45,039 nt of DNA, taken from Acidobacteriota bacterium (lineage in GTDB: Bacteria > Acidobacteriota > UBA6911 > RPQK01 > DATIPO01). The number at the start of each line of letters is the position of its first letter. Within the stretch, counting starts at the first letter, position 1. Position numbers and translations under genes: made by a program. Shown piece by piece: positions 35,395 to 43,393 of the stretch. The stretch covers positions 1-45,039 of the forward strand of contig DATIPQ010000113.1 in the NCBI GenBank assembly GCA_035471785.1, read 5' to 3'. Below the pieces are notes generated by a model that did no database searches, was not told where the DNA came from, and worked only from the letters and a program-made list of their open reading frames with translations.

Positions 35395-36173
35395 GACTCG
35401 ATAGGGTTCCGTTTTTCGGGGTGAGTGAAAAAGGGCGCTCTCTTCAGCCACAGGCGCAGGGCCTGCCAGTAGATGGCACCCATCACGCGTCCCGTCATCA
35501 GGGGGAAGCGCAGGAGAGAGAGCGCCAGGCCGAGGGTGGTGATGGGACGCCGCCGCAGACGCAGAGTAGCGTCGAAAAATCGGCTTCCCCGACGGTAGTT
35601 CTCCATGTGCACCAGCAGGTCCTGGCCGGGTAGGGAGAATCGCCAGCGATAGTCCAGATCCATGTCCATGAAGGGCGAGACATGGAACTCCTTGGATAGG
35701 CCGTAGAGCCTCCAATCCCGCCCTTGATCGAGGCAGTTGAGACCGTCGCAGAGCACGTAATGGTGACGCTCTCCCCAGGGAGTGTTGTCGATCTCGGCCA
35801 CGATGCTGTGGAGGCTCTCGTCGCGGTTGAAGCAGAAGAAGAAGCTGACCGGATTGAAGCAGTATCCGAAGTAGCGCAAGTGGGTGAGCAGCCGCACCGG
35901 ACCTTGAGGCCTGCGGCCCGTCTTCTCCTCCACCAATCGGCGCACGGCCAGGGAAAGGTCCTGAGACTTGCCCTGCAAGTGGTCGCGGCGGCGGAAACGG
36001 GCCGCTGCCGGAAGACGGCGGCGCGGGTCGGCCGTCCACAGCCAGCGTCCCCGAAAGACCGAGGGCAACTCTTCCAGATCGAGGTAGACCATGAAGAGCG
36101 GGTAGGCGAAGCGGTGACCGACCGGCGCAAAGCGCCGATGGCGGACGCGTCCCCAATAAAGGCAGCTCTTCAT
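35391..36173 (-). CDS. DUF1365 family protein
   Basis: This 260-residue protein shows the DUF1365 landmarks. It opens SCLYWGRVRHRRFAPVGHRF, then AYPLFMVYLDLEEL, LRYFGYCFNPVSFFFCF near the middle, EIDNTPWGERHHYVL, KEFHVSPFMDMDLDYRWRF and a hydrophobic C-terminal end. DUF1365 proteins are found almost always between an FAD-dependent amine-oxidase-like gene and a Cfa gene, exactly as here. The biochemical role is not known. The ATG at 36,173 has GGGAG at a good distance. A GTG at 36,179 that overlaps the upstream stop as GTGA is also possible. Its stop overlaps the cfa start by 4 bp, so translation is coupled. Confidence 0.88.
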   Translation of the reverse strand: MKSCLYWGRVRHRRFAPVGHRFAYPLFMVYLDLEELPSVFRGRWLWTADPRRRLPAAARFRRRDHLQGKSQDLSLAVRRLVEEKTGRRPQGPVRLLTHLRYFGYCFNPVSFFFCFNRDESLHSIVAEIDNTPWGERHHYVLCDGLNCLDQGRDWRLYGLSKEFHVSPFMDMDLDYRWRFSLPGQDLLVHMENYRRGSRFFDATLRLRRRPITTLGLALSLLRFPLMTGRVMGAIYWQALRLWLKRAPFFTHPEKRNPIES

Positions 36174-36175
36174 CT

Positions 36176-37480
36176 TCACAGCTCCATCCCGAAGGCCCGG
36201 CACACCCGCAGCGCACTGTTGACTCCGTCTTCGTGAAAGCCGTAACCCCAATAAGCCCCGCAGTAATGAGTGCGGCGGCGTCCGCTGATGTCGGCGTGGC
36301 GGCTTTGGGCCCGCAGGGCCTGCGGCGTGTAGACAGGATGTTGGTAGACCAGGCGCCGAAGGATGCGGGCAGAGTCGATATCTCCTCGGTTGAGCGTGAC
36401 ACAATACTGACGCTTGGCTGCCAGAGTCTGCAAGCGGTTCATGTGGTAGGTGAGGGCCACGGATTGCTCCTGACGGGGCATCAGGTGGTAGTTCCAACTG
36501 GCCCAGGCCCGGCGGCGGCGGGGCAGCAGAGCTCGATCGGTGTGAAGGACGGCCTGATTGGGCTGGTAGGCGATCGAGCCCAGGATCTCACGCTCGGCGC
36601 GGTCGGCGTCCCGCAGCATGGCCAAGGCCTGATCGCTGTGGGCTCCGATCACCACCTGATCGAAATACTCCCACTCCTGATCGGGCGTCTTCACCTCCAC
36701 TCCGCGGGCAAGGCGGCGGACCCCCACCACCGGAGAGTTGAGTCGTATGCCTCGGCTGAAGGGCCTGATCATCTTTTCGACATAACGCTGCGAGCCCCCC
36801 TTGATCACCCGCCATTGCGGACGCCCGGACAGGTCGAGCATTCCGTGGTTGTGGAAGAAGCGCAGCATGAACTCGATAGGCATGTCGCGCACCCTGCGCG
36901 GATCGGCCGACCAGATGGCGGCCGAGACGGGAAGCAGGTGATGGCGCACGAAGCTGCTGGAATAGCGGTGGTTGCGCAGGAACTCGCCTACCGTGGTCAT
37001 ATCCGCCGCGGACGCTCCCTTGCGCTGGACGGAGCCGTTGCCGTTGGCGTGAAGGCCGCCGTTGCCGTTGCCCGAGAGCATGCGCTTCCCCTGGCGGTAG
37101 AAGCGCACGATGTCAGCCACCATGCGCAGGAAGTCGGGACGCAGCAGGTTGCGCCGCTGGGCGAAGAGTCCGTTGAGCGAGGAGCCCTGGTACTCCAATC
37201 CGCTCTCTTCGCAGCGCATGCTGAAGCTCATGTCGCTGGGCTGGCATTCCACCTCCAGGCGGTCGAGCAGCCGCCTGAAGTTGGGGTAGGCGCGGTCGTT
37301 GAAGACGATGAATCCGCTGTCGATATGAAGGGGCTGCCCGTCGGGGTCCTCGATGCGGTGGGTGTGGGTGTGGCCGCCGATGTAGTCGCCGGCCTCGAAG
37401 AGGGTAACTTCGTGCCGGCGCGACAGGATGTAAGCGGCAGTCAAGCCCGAAACGCCACCGCCGATCACCGCGATTCTCAC
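36176..37480 (-). CDS. FAD-dependent oxidoreductase (amine-oxidase/desaturase-like)
   Basis: The 434-residue flavoprotein starts with a dinucleotide-binding motif (RIAVIGGGVSGLTAAYILSR) and the EAGDYIGGHTHT loop of the flavin amine oxidase/phytoene desaturase group. DSGFIVFNDRAYPNF, WSADPRRVRDMP and a late CGAYWGYGFHEDGVNSAL contact flavin or substrate. A Gly/Asn-rich insert (SGNGNGGLHANGNG, residues 136-149) is a linker not needed for the fold. In the comparable proteobacterial cluster the related UfaD-type enzyme desaturates methylated acyl chains, so lipid oxidation is a reasonable inference. The GTG start at 37,480 follows GAGAGGAGAGAG; the ATG-less frame above it shows no conservation. 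It is followed 2 bp later by DUF1365. Confidence 0.88.
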   Translation of the reverse strand: MRIAVIGGGVSGLTAAYILSRRHEVTLFEAGDYIGGHTHTHRIEDPDGQPLHIDSGFIVFNDRAYPNFRRLLDRLEVECQPSDMSFSMRCEESGLEYQGSSLNGLFAQRRNLLRPDFLRMVADIVRFYRQGKRMLSGNGNGGLHANGNGSVQRKGASAADMTTVGEFLRNHRYSSSFVRHHLLPVSAAIWSADPRRVRDMPIEFMLRFFHNHGMLDLSGRPQWRVIKGGSQRYVEKMIRPFSRGIRLNSPVVGVRRLARGVEVKTPDQEWEYFDQVVIGAHSDQALAMLRDADRAEREILGSIAYQPNQAVLHTDRALLPRRRRAWASWNYHLMPRQEQSVALTYHMNRLQTLAAKRQYCVTLNRGDIDSARILRRLVYQHPVYTPQALRAQSRHADISGRRRTHYCGAYWGYGFHEDGVNSALRVCRAFGMEL

Positions 37481-37543
37481 AATTGCTCTCTCCTCTCTCA
37501 GCCAGCAAGGACGCGGCTCTGAGCAGAAAAGATACAAAAGTTG

Positions 37544-37563
37544 AGAAGTCTTGTCTAACTTCT
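37544..37563 (-). terminator. Weak hairpin between the SnoaL-like gene and the FAD oxidoreductase
   Basis: AGAAGT and ACTTCT pair as a 6-bp stem with an 8-nt loop, followed on the minus strand by CAACTTTTG. It lies a few bases after the SnoaL-like stop. A 14-bp palindrome GTCTTTTAAAAGAC (37,564-37,577) covers that stop codon. Partial termination or attenuation is possible. Confidence 0.35.
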
Positions 37564-37568
37564 GTCTT

Positions 37569-37913
37569 TTAAAAGACGAAGAAGCGCTCGTGAATGATCT
37601 GTCCGTCCTTCCAGCGCTGGACGGCCACCTGATCATACTTGGCGTGGCCCAACTCCTTGTGCTGGTAGTCGAAATGCCACTCCACCATGGTGACTCCGTC
37701 GCCCACCGCCACCGCCTTGACCTCGGCGTTGTTGAAGGCCGTTACTCCGCTCAGCCACTCCTGCTCGCGTTTGCGGTTGGTTTCTTTGCCTGAATAGGAG
37801 CCCTGGTTGTCGATCATCACCACCTCGGGATGGTAGTGCTTTTCAAAGGCTTCCAGGATCTGCCCCTGCAGAATCATGCTGTTGAGGTCTTCCACTTTTT
37901 CCTTCAGGTCCAT
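37569..37913 (-). CDS. SnoaL-like / NTF2-fold protein
   Basis: The 114-residue protein has the cone-shaped SnoaL/NTF2-like pattern. An N-terminal helix precedes ILEAFEKHYHPEVVMIDNQG, followed by GKETNRKREQEWLSGV, an alternating beta sheet (KAVAVGDGVTMVEWHFDYQH) and the terminal QRWKDGQIIHERFFV. Such domains act as small isomerases, hydrolases or ligand carriers. A family member is a regular companion of the FAD oxidoreductase-DUF1365-Cfa set in Proteobacteria, and here it leads the same strand 88 bp upstream. The ATG at 37,913 has GGAGAG about ten bases upstream. Its promoter region is shared divergently with glpD and holds paired operator-like sites. Fold call good; function unknown. Confidence 0.75.
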   Translation of the reverse strand: MDLKEKVEDLNSMILQGQILEAFEKHYHPEVVMIDNQGSYSGKETNRKREQEWLSGVTAFNNAEVKAVAVGDGVTMVEWHFDYQHKELGHAKYDQVAVQRWKDGQIIHERFFVF

Positions 37914-37945
37914 TTTCGTATCTCTCCATGTTTTGGATTCATTGG

Positions 37946-37972
37946 TTGACCGGTCAATTGTTGACCGTCGAC
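37946..37972. promoter_or_regulatory. Tandem operator candidates between the lipid operon and glpD
   Basis: A perfect 12-bp palindrome TTGACCGGTCAA (37,946-37,957) is followed 15 bp on by an imperfect copy TTGACCGTCGAC (37,961-37,972). They sit 33 bp from the SnoaL-like start and about 90 bp from glpD. The form suits a TetR-like dimer binding on one face of the helix and possibly controlling both directions. Confidence 0.5.
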
Positions 37973-38040
37973 TTTAATGGATGCCGCCCGGCCCTTCGAG
38001 GATTCGCCTGGTGCTTCCGCAGGGTCAGCGAAGGAGGACA

Positions 38041-38055
38041 ATGGTAAGGTTGTAA
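38041..38055 (+). promoter_or_regulatory. Four-codon upstream frame (MVRL) before glpD
   Basis: GGAGG at 38,033-38,037 is placed ideally for the ATG at 38,041, which reads only M-V-R-L before TAA. glpD begins 4 bp later at 38,060 with just a weak TAAGG of its own. Ribosomes may reinitiate from this mini-frame. Confidence 0.4.
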
Positions 38056-38059
38056 ATCG

Positions 38060-39661
38060 ATGAAACGAAGCAACATGCTGAGGCGGATCGGGTCGGCCTC
38101 CGAACCCTGGGACGTGATCATCGTCGGCGGGGGCGCAACCGGGTTGGGGGCGGCGGTGGAGTCGGCCTCGCGCGGCTACAGGACGCTGCTGCTGGAGCAG
38201 GACGATTTCTGCAAGGGCACCTCGAGCCGCAGCACCAAGCTCATTCACGGGGGCGTGCGCTATCTGGCGCAAGGCGACGTGTCGCTGGTCCGGGACGCCC
38301 TGCGCGAGCGCGGACGGCTGATGGCTAACGCTTCCCATCTGGTGCGCCGCCTGGCTCTGGTCATCCCGCGCTATCGCTTTTACGAAGGCTTCTACTACGG
38401 CCTGGGACTGAAGATCTATGACTGGCTGGCGGCCCGCCGCAACCTGGGTTCGTCACGGTTGCTGGGAAAGAGCGAAACGCTGCGCCTGCTGCCCACTCTC
38501 GAGCCTAAAGGACTGAGGGGAGGGGTGCTCTACTACGACGGACAGTTCGACGATGCCCGTGTGGCCGTGGCATTGGCCCGCACCGCCGCCGACCAGGGAG
38601 CCACGCTGCTCAACTACGCCCCCGTGACCGGCCTGCTCAAGAGCGGCAGCAAAATCAGCGGAGTGGCGGCTGAAGACCGGCTGGGCGGCGGGAGCATGGA
38701 ACTGAGTGGCAAGGTGGTGGTCAACGCCACTGGGGTCTTCTGCGACGCCATCCGCCGGTCCGACAATCCCCAGGCTGAAGAGATCGTGGCGGCCAGCCGC
38801 GGCTCTCACCTGGTGCTGGACCGCTCTTTTCTTCCTTCCGAGGCCGCCCTGCTGATTCCCAAGACTCGGGACGGACGAGTACTCTTCGTCATTCCCTGGA
38901 GGGGGCGCACCCTGGTGGGGACGACCGACATTTCCACCCAGGAGAAACCCCTCGATCCCTGGCCCTTGCAGGAAGAGGTCGAGTATATGCTGGCCCACGC
39001 CGCCCAGTACCTGACCAGGGACCCTCAGCGCGAAGACATCCTGAGCATGTTCACGGGCCTGCGTCCGCTGGTCAAGGGCGACAGCCAGGAGGCCACCAAG
39101 TCGCTTTCCCGCGACCACACGCTGCTGGTATCAGACTCGGGACTGGTCACCGTCACGGGAGGCAAGTGGACCACCTACCGCAAGATGGCTCAAGACACCA
39201 TCGACCGCGCCGCCCAAGCGGGAGGATTGCCGGCCGTCCCTTCGGCCACCAAGCATCTGCGCCTGCACGGACACCGGGAGGATCCCGGCAGCGGCGGACG
39301 TTTTGCCAGCTACGGATCGGACGCCCAATACCTGGAGGAACTCATCGCGGCCGACGAGTCGTTGGGGCGTTCTCTGCACGAGAACCTTCCTTATTGCCGC
39401 GCCGAGGTGCTGTGGGCCGTGCGTGAAGAGATGGCCTGCCGGGTAGAGGACGTGCTCTCGCGGCGCACGCGGTCCCTGCTGCTCGACGCCAACGCCGCCA
39501 TCGCCTGCGCACCTCAGGTGGCGCGCATGATGGCCCGCGAGCTGGAAGAGGACGAGTCCTGGGCCGAACGCGAATGCCGGCGCTTCATCGAAACCGCCCA
39601 AACCTACCTGCCCGCCACCGAGCAAATCCGTCCCGTCAGGAACGAGCCAGGGAAGCCATGA
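38060..39661 (+). CDS. glpD: Glycerol-3-phosphate dehydrogenase (aerobic, FAD-dependent)
   Basis: GlpD oxidises sn-glycerol-3-phosphate to dihydroxyacetone phosphate and passes electrons to the quinone pool at the inner membrane face. The 533-residue protein shows the FAD motif [21 protein letters not shown] (about 19-39), then [20 protein letters not shown], a substrate segment [20 protein letters not shown], and [15 protein letters not shown] followed by FTGLRPLV. The diagnostic [15 protein letters not shown] precedes the C-terminal helical cap with [20 protein letters not shown]. The length is typical. The strong ribosome binding site upstream belongs to a four-codon frame ending 4 bp before this start. 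The 3' end overlaps the convergent LLM oxidoreductase gene by 26 bp. Glycerol kinase and facilitator genes are not adjacent. Confidence 0.95.
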   Translation: MKRSNMLRRIGSASEPWDVIIVGGGATGLGAAVESASRGYRTLLLEQDDFCKGTSSRSTKLIHGGVRYLAQGDVSLVRDALRERGRLMANASHLVRRLALVIPRYRFYEGFYYGLGLKIYDWLAARRNLGSSRLLGKSETLRLLPTLEPKGLRGGVLYYDGQFDDARVAVALARTAADQGATLLNYAPVTGLLKSGSKISGVAAEDRLGGGSMELSGKVVVNATGVFCDAIRRSDNPQAEEIVAASRGSHLVLDRSFLPSEAALLIPKTRDGRVLFVIPWRGRTLVGTTDISTQEKPLDPWPLQEEVEYMLAHAAQYLTRDPQREDILSMFTGLRPLVKGDSQEATKSLSRDHTLLVSDSGLVTVTGGKWTTYRKMAQDTIDRAAQAGGLPAVPSATKHLRLHGHREDPGSGGRFASYGSDAQYLEELIAADESLGRSLHENLPYCRAEVLWAVREEMACRVEDVLSRRTRSLLLDANAAIACAPQVARMMARELEEDESWAERECRRFIETAQTYLPATEQIRPVRNEPGKP

Positions 39662-40661
39662 CCTGGGCTGATTGGATGTCGTTGGGGGCTACGATGAGGG
39701 TTCCGACGGGAGAGTCCTTCCACATCGCCAGCAGATCGGCCAGGCGCTCGGCGGGACCGCACAGGGCCACTTCATCCACCAGCTCGTCGGGGACGGCCAT
39801 GGCGGCCTCGCTCTTCTTGCCGTCCAGATAGAGATCCTGGATGGCGGCTGCCTCCTCCTCGTAGCCGTAGCGGCTGATCAGGTCGTTGTAGAAGTTTTTG
39901 CCCTTGGCGCCCATGCCTCCCGCGTAGAGGGCCAGGTTCTTTTTCACTTGCAGCCGGCAGGCGTCGACGTCGTCTCCCGCCACCACGTGGACGGTGGGCG
40001 CGACGTCCAAGTCGTCCAGGCTCTTGCCCTCGGCTCGCGACAGGCCCTCCTCCAGCAGGGGGCCGAAGTAATCCATGCGCTTGGGGGAAAAGAAGATGGG
40101 CAGCCAGCCGTCGGCGATCTCGGCCGTCAGGGCCGTGTTCTTGGGTCCCAGGGCGGCCAGGTAGATGGGGATGCGAGGGCGCAGCGGCTCGTTGATCAGG
40201 CGCAGCGGCTTGCCCAGTCCGGTGCCCTTCTGGACAGGGATCTGATAGTGCTCGCCCTGGTGGGTGACCGGCTCCTCGCGGGCCAGCATCTTGCGCACGA
40301 TGGAGACGTACTCGCGGCTGCGGCCCAGCGGCTTGCCGAAGGGGACGCCGTGCCACCCCTCCACCACCTGAGGACCCGACACTCCCAGTCCCAGCAGAAA
40401 GCGTCCGCCGCTGAGAAAGTCCAGCGTCATGGCCGTCATGGCCGTGTTGGCCGGGGTGCGGGCCGGCATCTGCATGATGGCCGTCCCCACCTTGATGCGC
40501 TTGGTGTGGGCCGCCATCCAGGTCAGCGGCGTGACGGCGTCATAGCCGTAGGCTTCGCTGGTCCAGATGGAGTCATAGCCGAGCATCTCGGCTCCTTTGG
40601 CCATCTCGATGAGTTGACCGGGATCGCGGTGCTGGTATCCGAAAGTCAGTCCCAATCGCAT
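39636..40661 (-). CDS. LLM class (luciferase-like) flavin/F420-dependent oxidoreductase
   Basis: This 341-residue TIM-barrel enzyme of the bacterial luciferase superfamily would carry out hydride transfer with FMNH2 or coenzyme F420. Landmarks are [20 protein letters not shown] at the start, [40 protein letters not shown], the flavin-phosphate stretch [20 protein letters not shown] and [20 protein letters not shown]. The last two are typical of F420-dependent members (mer/FGD-like), but cofactor preference cannot be read with certainty. The ATG at 40,661 has no Shine-Dalgarno; a promoter ends 7 bp upstream, so the transcript is probably leaderless. It converges on glpD with a 26-bp overlap. 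Substrate unknown. Confidence 0.88.
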   Translation of the reverse strand: MRLGLTFGYQHRDPGQLIEMAKGAEMLGYDSIWTSEAYGYDAVTPLTWMAAHTKRIKVGTAIMQMPARTPANTAMTAMTLDFLSGGRFLLGLGVSGPQVVEGWHGVPFGKPLGRSREYVSIVRKMLAREEPVTHQGEHYQIPVQKGTGLGKPLRLINEPLRPRIPIYLAALGPKNTALTAEIADGWLPIFFSPKRMDYFGPLLEEGLSRAEGKSLDDLDVAPTVHVVAGDDVDACRLQVKKNLALYAGGMGAKGKNFYNDLISRYGYEEEAAAIQDLYLDGKKSEAAMAVPDELVDEVALCGPAERLADLLAMWKDSPVGTLIVAPNDIQSAQVMASLARS

Positions 40662-40668
40662 GAGGCCG

Positions 40669-40696
40669 ATAATAGCCGATTGGCCCCGGCAGGCAA
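40669..40696 (-). promoter_or_regulatory. Sigma70-type promoter of the LLM oxidoreductase (leaderless)
   Basis: On the minus strand TTGCCT (40,696-40,691), a 16-bp spacer and TATTAT (40,674-40,669) match consensus at four and five of six bases. Seven bases separate the -10 box from the ATG. Confidence 0.5.
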
Positions 40697-40777
40697 AAGG
40701 CCGAAGCAAGTCCCGGACCCCGGGAAAGGGCCACCCTCCTCCCAGAGAGCTTGCCCCAAGGAACCGATAGGAGACAC

Positions 40778-40929
40778 GCCTGGTGGGAGGCGCATCCCTG
40801 CGGCGATGGAGGCGATGCCGCAAGAGGGCTGGCCGGAGAAGCCGGCTGACCGTTCCATAACGGAGTCTTCTCAGCAGGCTTCCGGTCGCTCTGGTGGGGA
40901 TCGCCGCAAGGATGCGCCTCCCACCAGGC
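40778..40929. repeat. REP-like inverted repeat with 30-bp arms
   Basis: The arm at 40,778-40,807 (GCCTGGTGGGAGGCGCATCC then CTGCGGCGAT) is repeated inverted at 40,900-40,929 with one mismatch; the spacer is 92 bp. The core GGGAGGCGCATCC followed by GCGGCGAT also occurs at 44,633-44,656, so this is a dispersed short repeat family. Confidence 0.65.
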
Positions 40930-41148
40930 CAAGGATCACCGGTGAAGGCAAAACCGGGGAAAGCCGGCTGGCCGTTTCACAAAGAAACCCCAATGAAGGG
41001 CGTCTGATTTCACAGGACGGAGAGAGATCAATCTTTTCCATGCCATAGACATAATGCATTGCTTCTAAGGCTGGACGCGGAGGCGCTTTTGGACCAGAAT
41101 AGGGGTTCGGCTGGACTCGTTCAGGACGTAAGGAAGACAAGTGTGGGG

Positions 41149-43347
41149 ATGAGCGGCTTCTGTTTCGCATCGGCTTTTTTATCGGTAATTGTGTCCCTCT
41201 CTGCGGGCTTGATGGCCGGCGAGGATCCCATGTTGCGTCCCCGGCCGGCGCTGGAAGCCGTGCGGGTGGACGACCGACCTCAATTGGACGGCGAGGTATT
41301 GGCGGAGGAATTCTGGCAAGCCATCGAGCCGGCCGCCAGCGAGTTCTTCCAGACCACGCCCGAGGAGGGCGCGCCCTCCTCGCAGCGGACCATGGTCAAG
41401 GTGGCTTACACCGACCAGACCCTCTTCGTGGGCGTTATGTGCTTCGACGACGACCCCGCCACCATCGTGGTCTCCGACAGCCGGCGTGACGCCTCGCTGA
41501 GGGAGACCGACAGCTTTCAGATCATCTTCGATACCTACCGGGACGGGCAGAATGGATTCGTCTTCGGGACCAATCCTGCCGGCATCGAATACGACGGCCA
41601 GGTCAGCCGGGAAGGCAGCGGAGGCAGCGCCTCGGGGGGCGGCTTCAACCTCAACTGGGACGGAGCCTGGGTGGTGCGCACCAAGATGGGACCCGAGGGC
41701 TGGAGCGCCGAATTCGCCATCCCCTTCACCACCCTGCGCTATCCCTCTCTGCAGGACCAGAGCTGGGGACTCAATTTTCAGCGCAACATCCGGCGCCGCA
41801 ACGAAACCGCCTATTGGTCGCCGCTTTCCCGCCAGCACGATCTCTTCCGGCTTTCCGACGCGGGAGCGTTGACCGATCTGCGCATTCCCAGCCAGCGCAA
41901 CCTGAAGGTCATCCCCTACGTGCTGGGAGAGATGCGCAAGACGGGAGATCAGGAAACGCTGCGGCTGGGCGACGCCGGAGCCGACGCCAAGTACTCCATC
42001 ACTCCCGCCCTGACCCTCGACCTCACCTACAACACCGACTTCGCCCAGGTGGAGGTCGACGAGCAGCAGATCAATCTCAACCGCTTCAGCCTTTTCTTTC
42101 CTGAAAAGCGTCCCTTTTTCCTGGAAAACGCCGGACTCTTCGCGGTGGGCGATCCCGGCAACACCGAGCTTTTCTTCAGCCGCCGCATCGGCTTGGCCCA
42201 GGGCCGGGAAGTACCCATCGTGGGCGGCGCGCGCCTGACCGGAAAGGTGCGCGGCACCAATATCGGCTTCCTCAACATGCAGACCGAAGAGGTGGGCGGG
42301 CTGACCCAGGCCAACAACTTCACGGTGGCCCGCATCAGCCGCGAACTGCCCAACCGCTCCTCGCTCGGCGCCATCTTCGTCAACCGACAGGGGACGGGCG
42401 ATCTGGCGCCCGCCGACGACTACAACCGCACGCTGGGATTCGACGGGAGATGGGGCATCGGCGAGTACGGCTCGGTGTCGGGTTTCTTCGCCAAGACCTT
42501 CGATCCCGACCTGACGGGAGACGACCACGCCTTCCACCTGGGCACCAGCTACGAGTCTCAGGCCTGGCGTTTGAGCTTCGACTACAACGAGGTGGCCGAA
42601 AATTTCAATCCCGAGGTGGGATTCCTGCGCCGGGGAGGATTCCGCAGCCCTTCCTTCCTGGTCTTTCACACCCACCGGGTCAAGGGAAACAAATGGGGAC
42701 TGCACGAAGTGCGTCCGCATGTTTCCTGGGAAGGGTTCTGGGATTTCGAAGGCTTTCAGGAGACCGGATTCCTCCACATCGACAACCACCTCGAGTGGAA
42801 GAACGGGGCCGAATTCCACACCGGGGTCAACGTCACCCGCGAAGGAGTCAAAGAGCCCTTCGAGATCAGCGATGGCGTGATCGTCCCGCCGGGGACTTAC
42901 GACAACAGCGAAGTGCAACTGGTGGCCAATTCCAACCGGGGAGCCTGGTTGAGCTTCGACATGAGGGCCGTGATCGGGGGATTCTTCAGCGGCGACCGGG
43001 TCAACCTCGAGCCGGGAATGCGGATGCGTCTGGGAGAGCGCTTCATCACCGACCTGAGCTGGAGCCGCAACGACATCGAACTGCCCCAGGGCGACTTCGT
43101 CACCAACCTGGCACGCCTGCGCGTTTCTTATTCTTTCACGCCGCGCCTGCATCTGCAGTCGCTGATCCAGTACAATAACGTCGCCGACGTGTGGTCGACC
43201 AACCTGCGCTTTTCCTGGCTGCAGGCGGCCAACACCGGCCTGTTCATCGTCTACAACGACGTACGGGGTTTCGATTCTTTCAGGGGTCAATCCCCCGACC
43301 GCAGCCTGCTGATCAAGTTCAGCCGGCTTTTCGACGTTTTCAACTGA
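41149..43347 (+). CDS. DUF5916 protein with N-terminal CBM9-like domain (surface/outer membrane)
   Basis: The 732-residue protein has a signal peptide (ASAFLSVIVSLSAGLMAG). An N-terminal CBM9-like sandwich follows (about 35-210), with LDGEVLAEEFWQAIEPAASE, MVKVAYTDQTLFVGVMCFDD and DSFQIIFDTYRDGQNGFVF. The long DUF5916 region begins near LKVIPYVLGEMR and contains FSLFFPEKRPFFLENAGLFA. Its alternating aromatic/polar strands end in LLIKFSRLFDVFN, a terminal aromatic residue close to the end as in outer-membrane barrels. The family occurs widely in Acidobacteriota and Bacteroidota, sometimes labelled hydrolase without proof; a surface binding or transport role is more cautious. The ATG at 41,149 starts the signal peptide; GGGG directly precedes it and there is no better site. 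The EEP-family gene follows closely. Confidence 0.88.
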   Translation: MSGFCFASAFLSVIVSLSAGLMAGEDPMLRPRPALEAVRVDDRPQLDGEVLAEEFWQAIEPAASEFFQTTPEEGAPSSQRTMVKVAYTDQTLFVGVMCFDDDPATIVVSDSRRDASLRETDSFQIIFDTYRDGQNGFVFGTNPAGIEYDGQVSREGSGGSASGGGFNLNWDGAWVVRTKMGPEGWSAEFAIPFTTLRYPSLQDQSWGLNFQRNIRRRNETAYWSPLSRQHDLFRLSDAGALTDLRIPSQRNLKVIPYVLGEMRKTGDQETLRLGDAGADAKYSITPALTLDLTYNTDFAQVEVDEQQINLNRFSLFFPEKRPFFLENAGLFAVGDPGNTELFFSRRIGLAQGREVPIVGGARLTGKVRGTNIGFLNMQTEEVGGLTQANNFTVARISRELPNRSSLGAIFVNRQGTGDLAPADDYNRTLGFDGRWGIGEYGSVSGFFAKTFDPDLTGDDHAFHLGTSYESQAWRLSFDYNEVAENFNPEVGFLRRGGFRSPSFLVFHTHRVKGNKWGLHEVRPHVSWEGFWDFEGFQETGFLHIDNHLEWKNGAEFHTGVNVTREGVKEPFEISDGVIVPPGTYDNSEVQLVANSNRGAWLSFDMRAVIGGFFSGDRVNLEPGMRMRLGERFITDLSWSRNDIELPQGDFVTNLARLRVSYSFTPRLHLQSLIQYNNVADVWSTNLRFSWLQAANTGLFIVYNDVRGFDSFRGQSPDRSLLIKFSRLFDVFN

Positions 43348-43393
43348 GCGCCCGCCTGGCGGCATGAGACAGCCCGCTTATTCCTTGGCGGGT

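Larger units (their letters stand above)
40662..41148. other. Intergenic region with REP-like inverted repeat
   Basis: 487 bp without a credible gene between divergent genes. It contains the promoter of the LLM gene, a 30-bp inverted repeat (separate entry) and two similar AAGCCGGCTGRCCGTT units (near 40,839 and 40,961). Confidence 0.5.

Noticed and set aside
41179-43365. A 728-codon open frame on the minus strand opposite the DUF5916 gene
   Set aside because: It is a shadow caused by high GC and codon bias of the plus-strand gene, with low-complexity V/G/Q/E composition and no domain or start signal.
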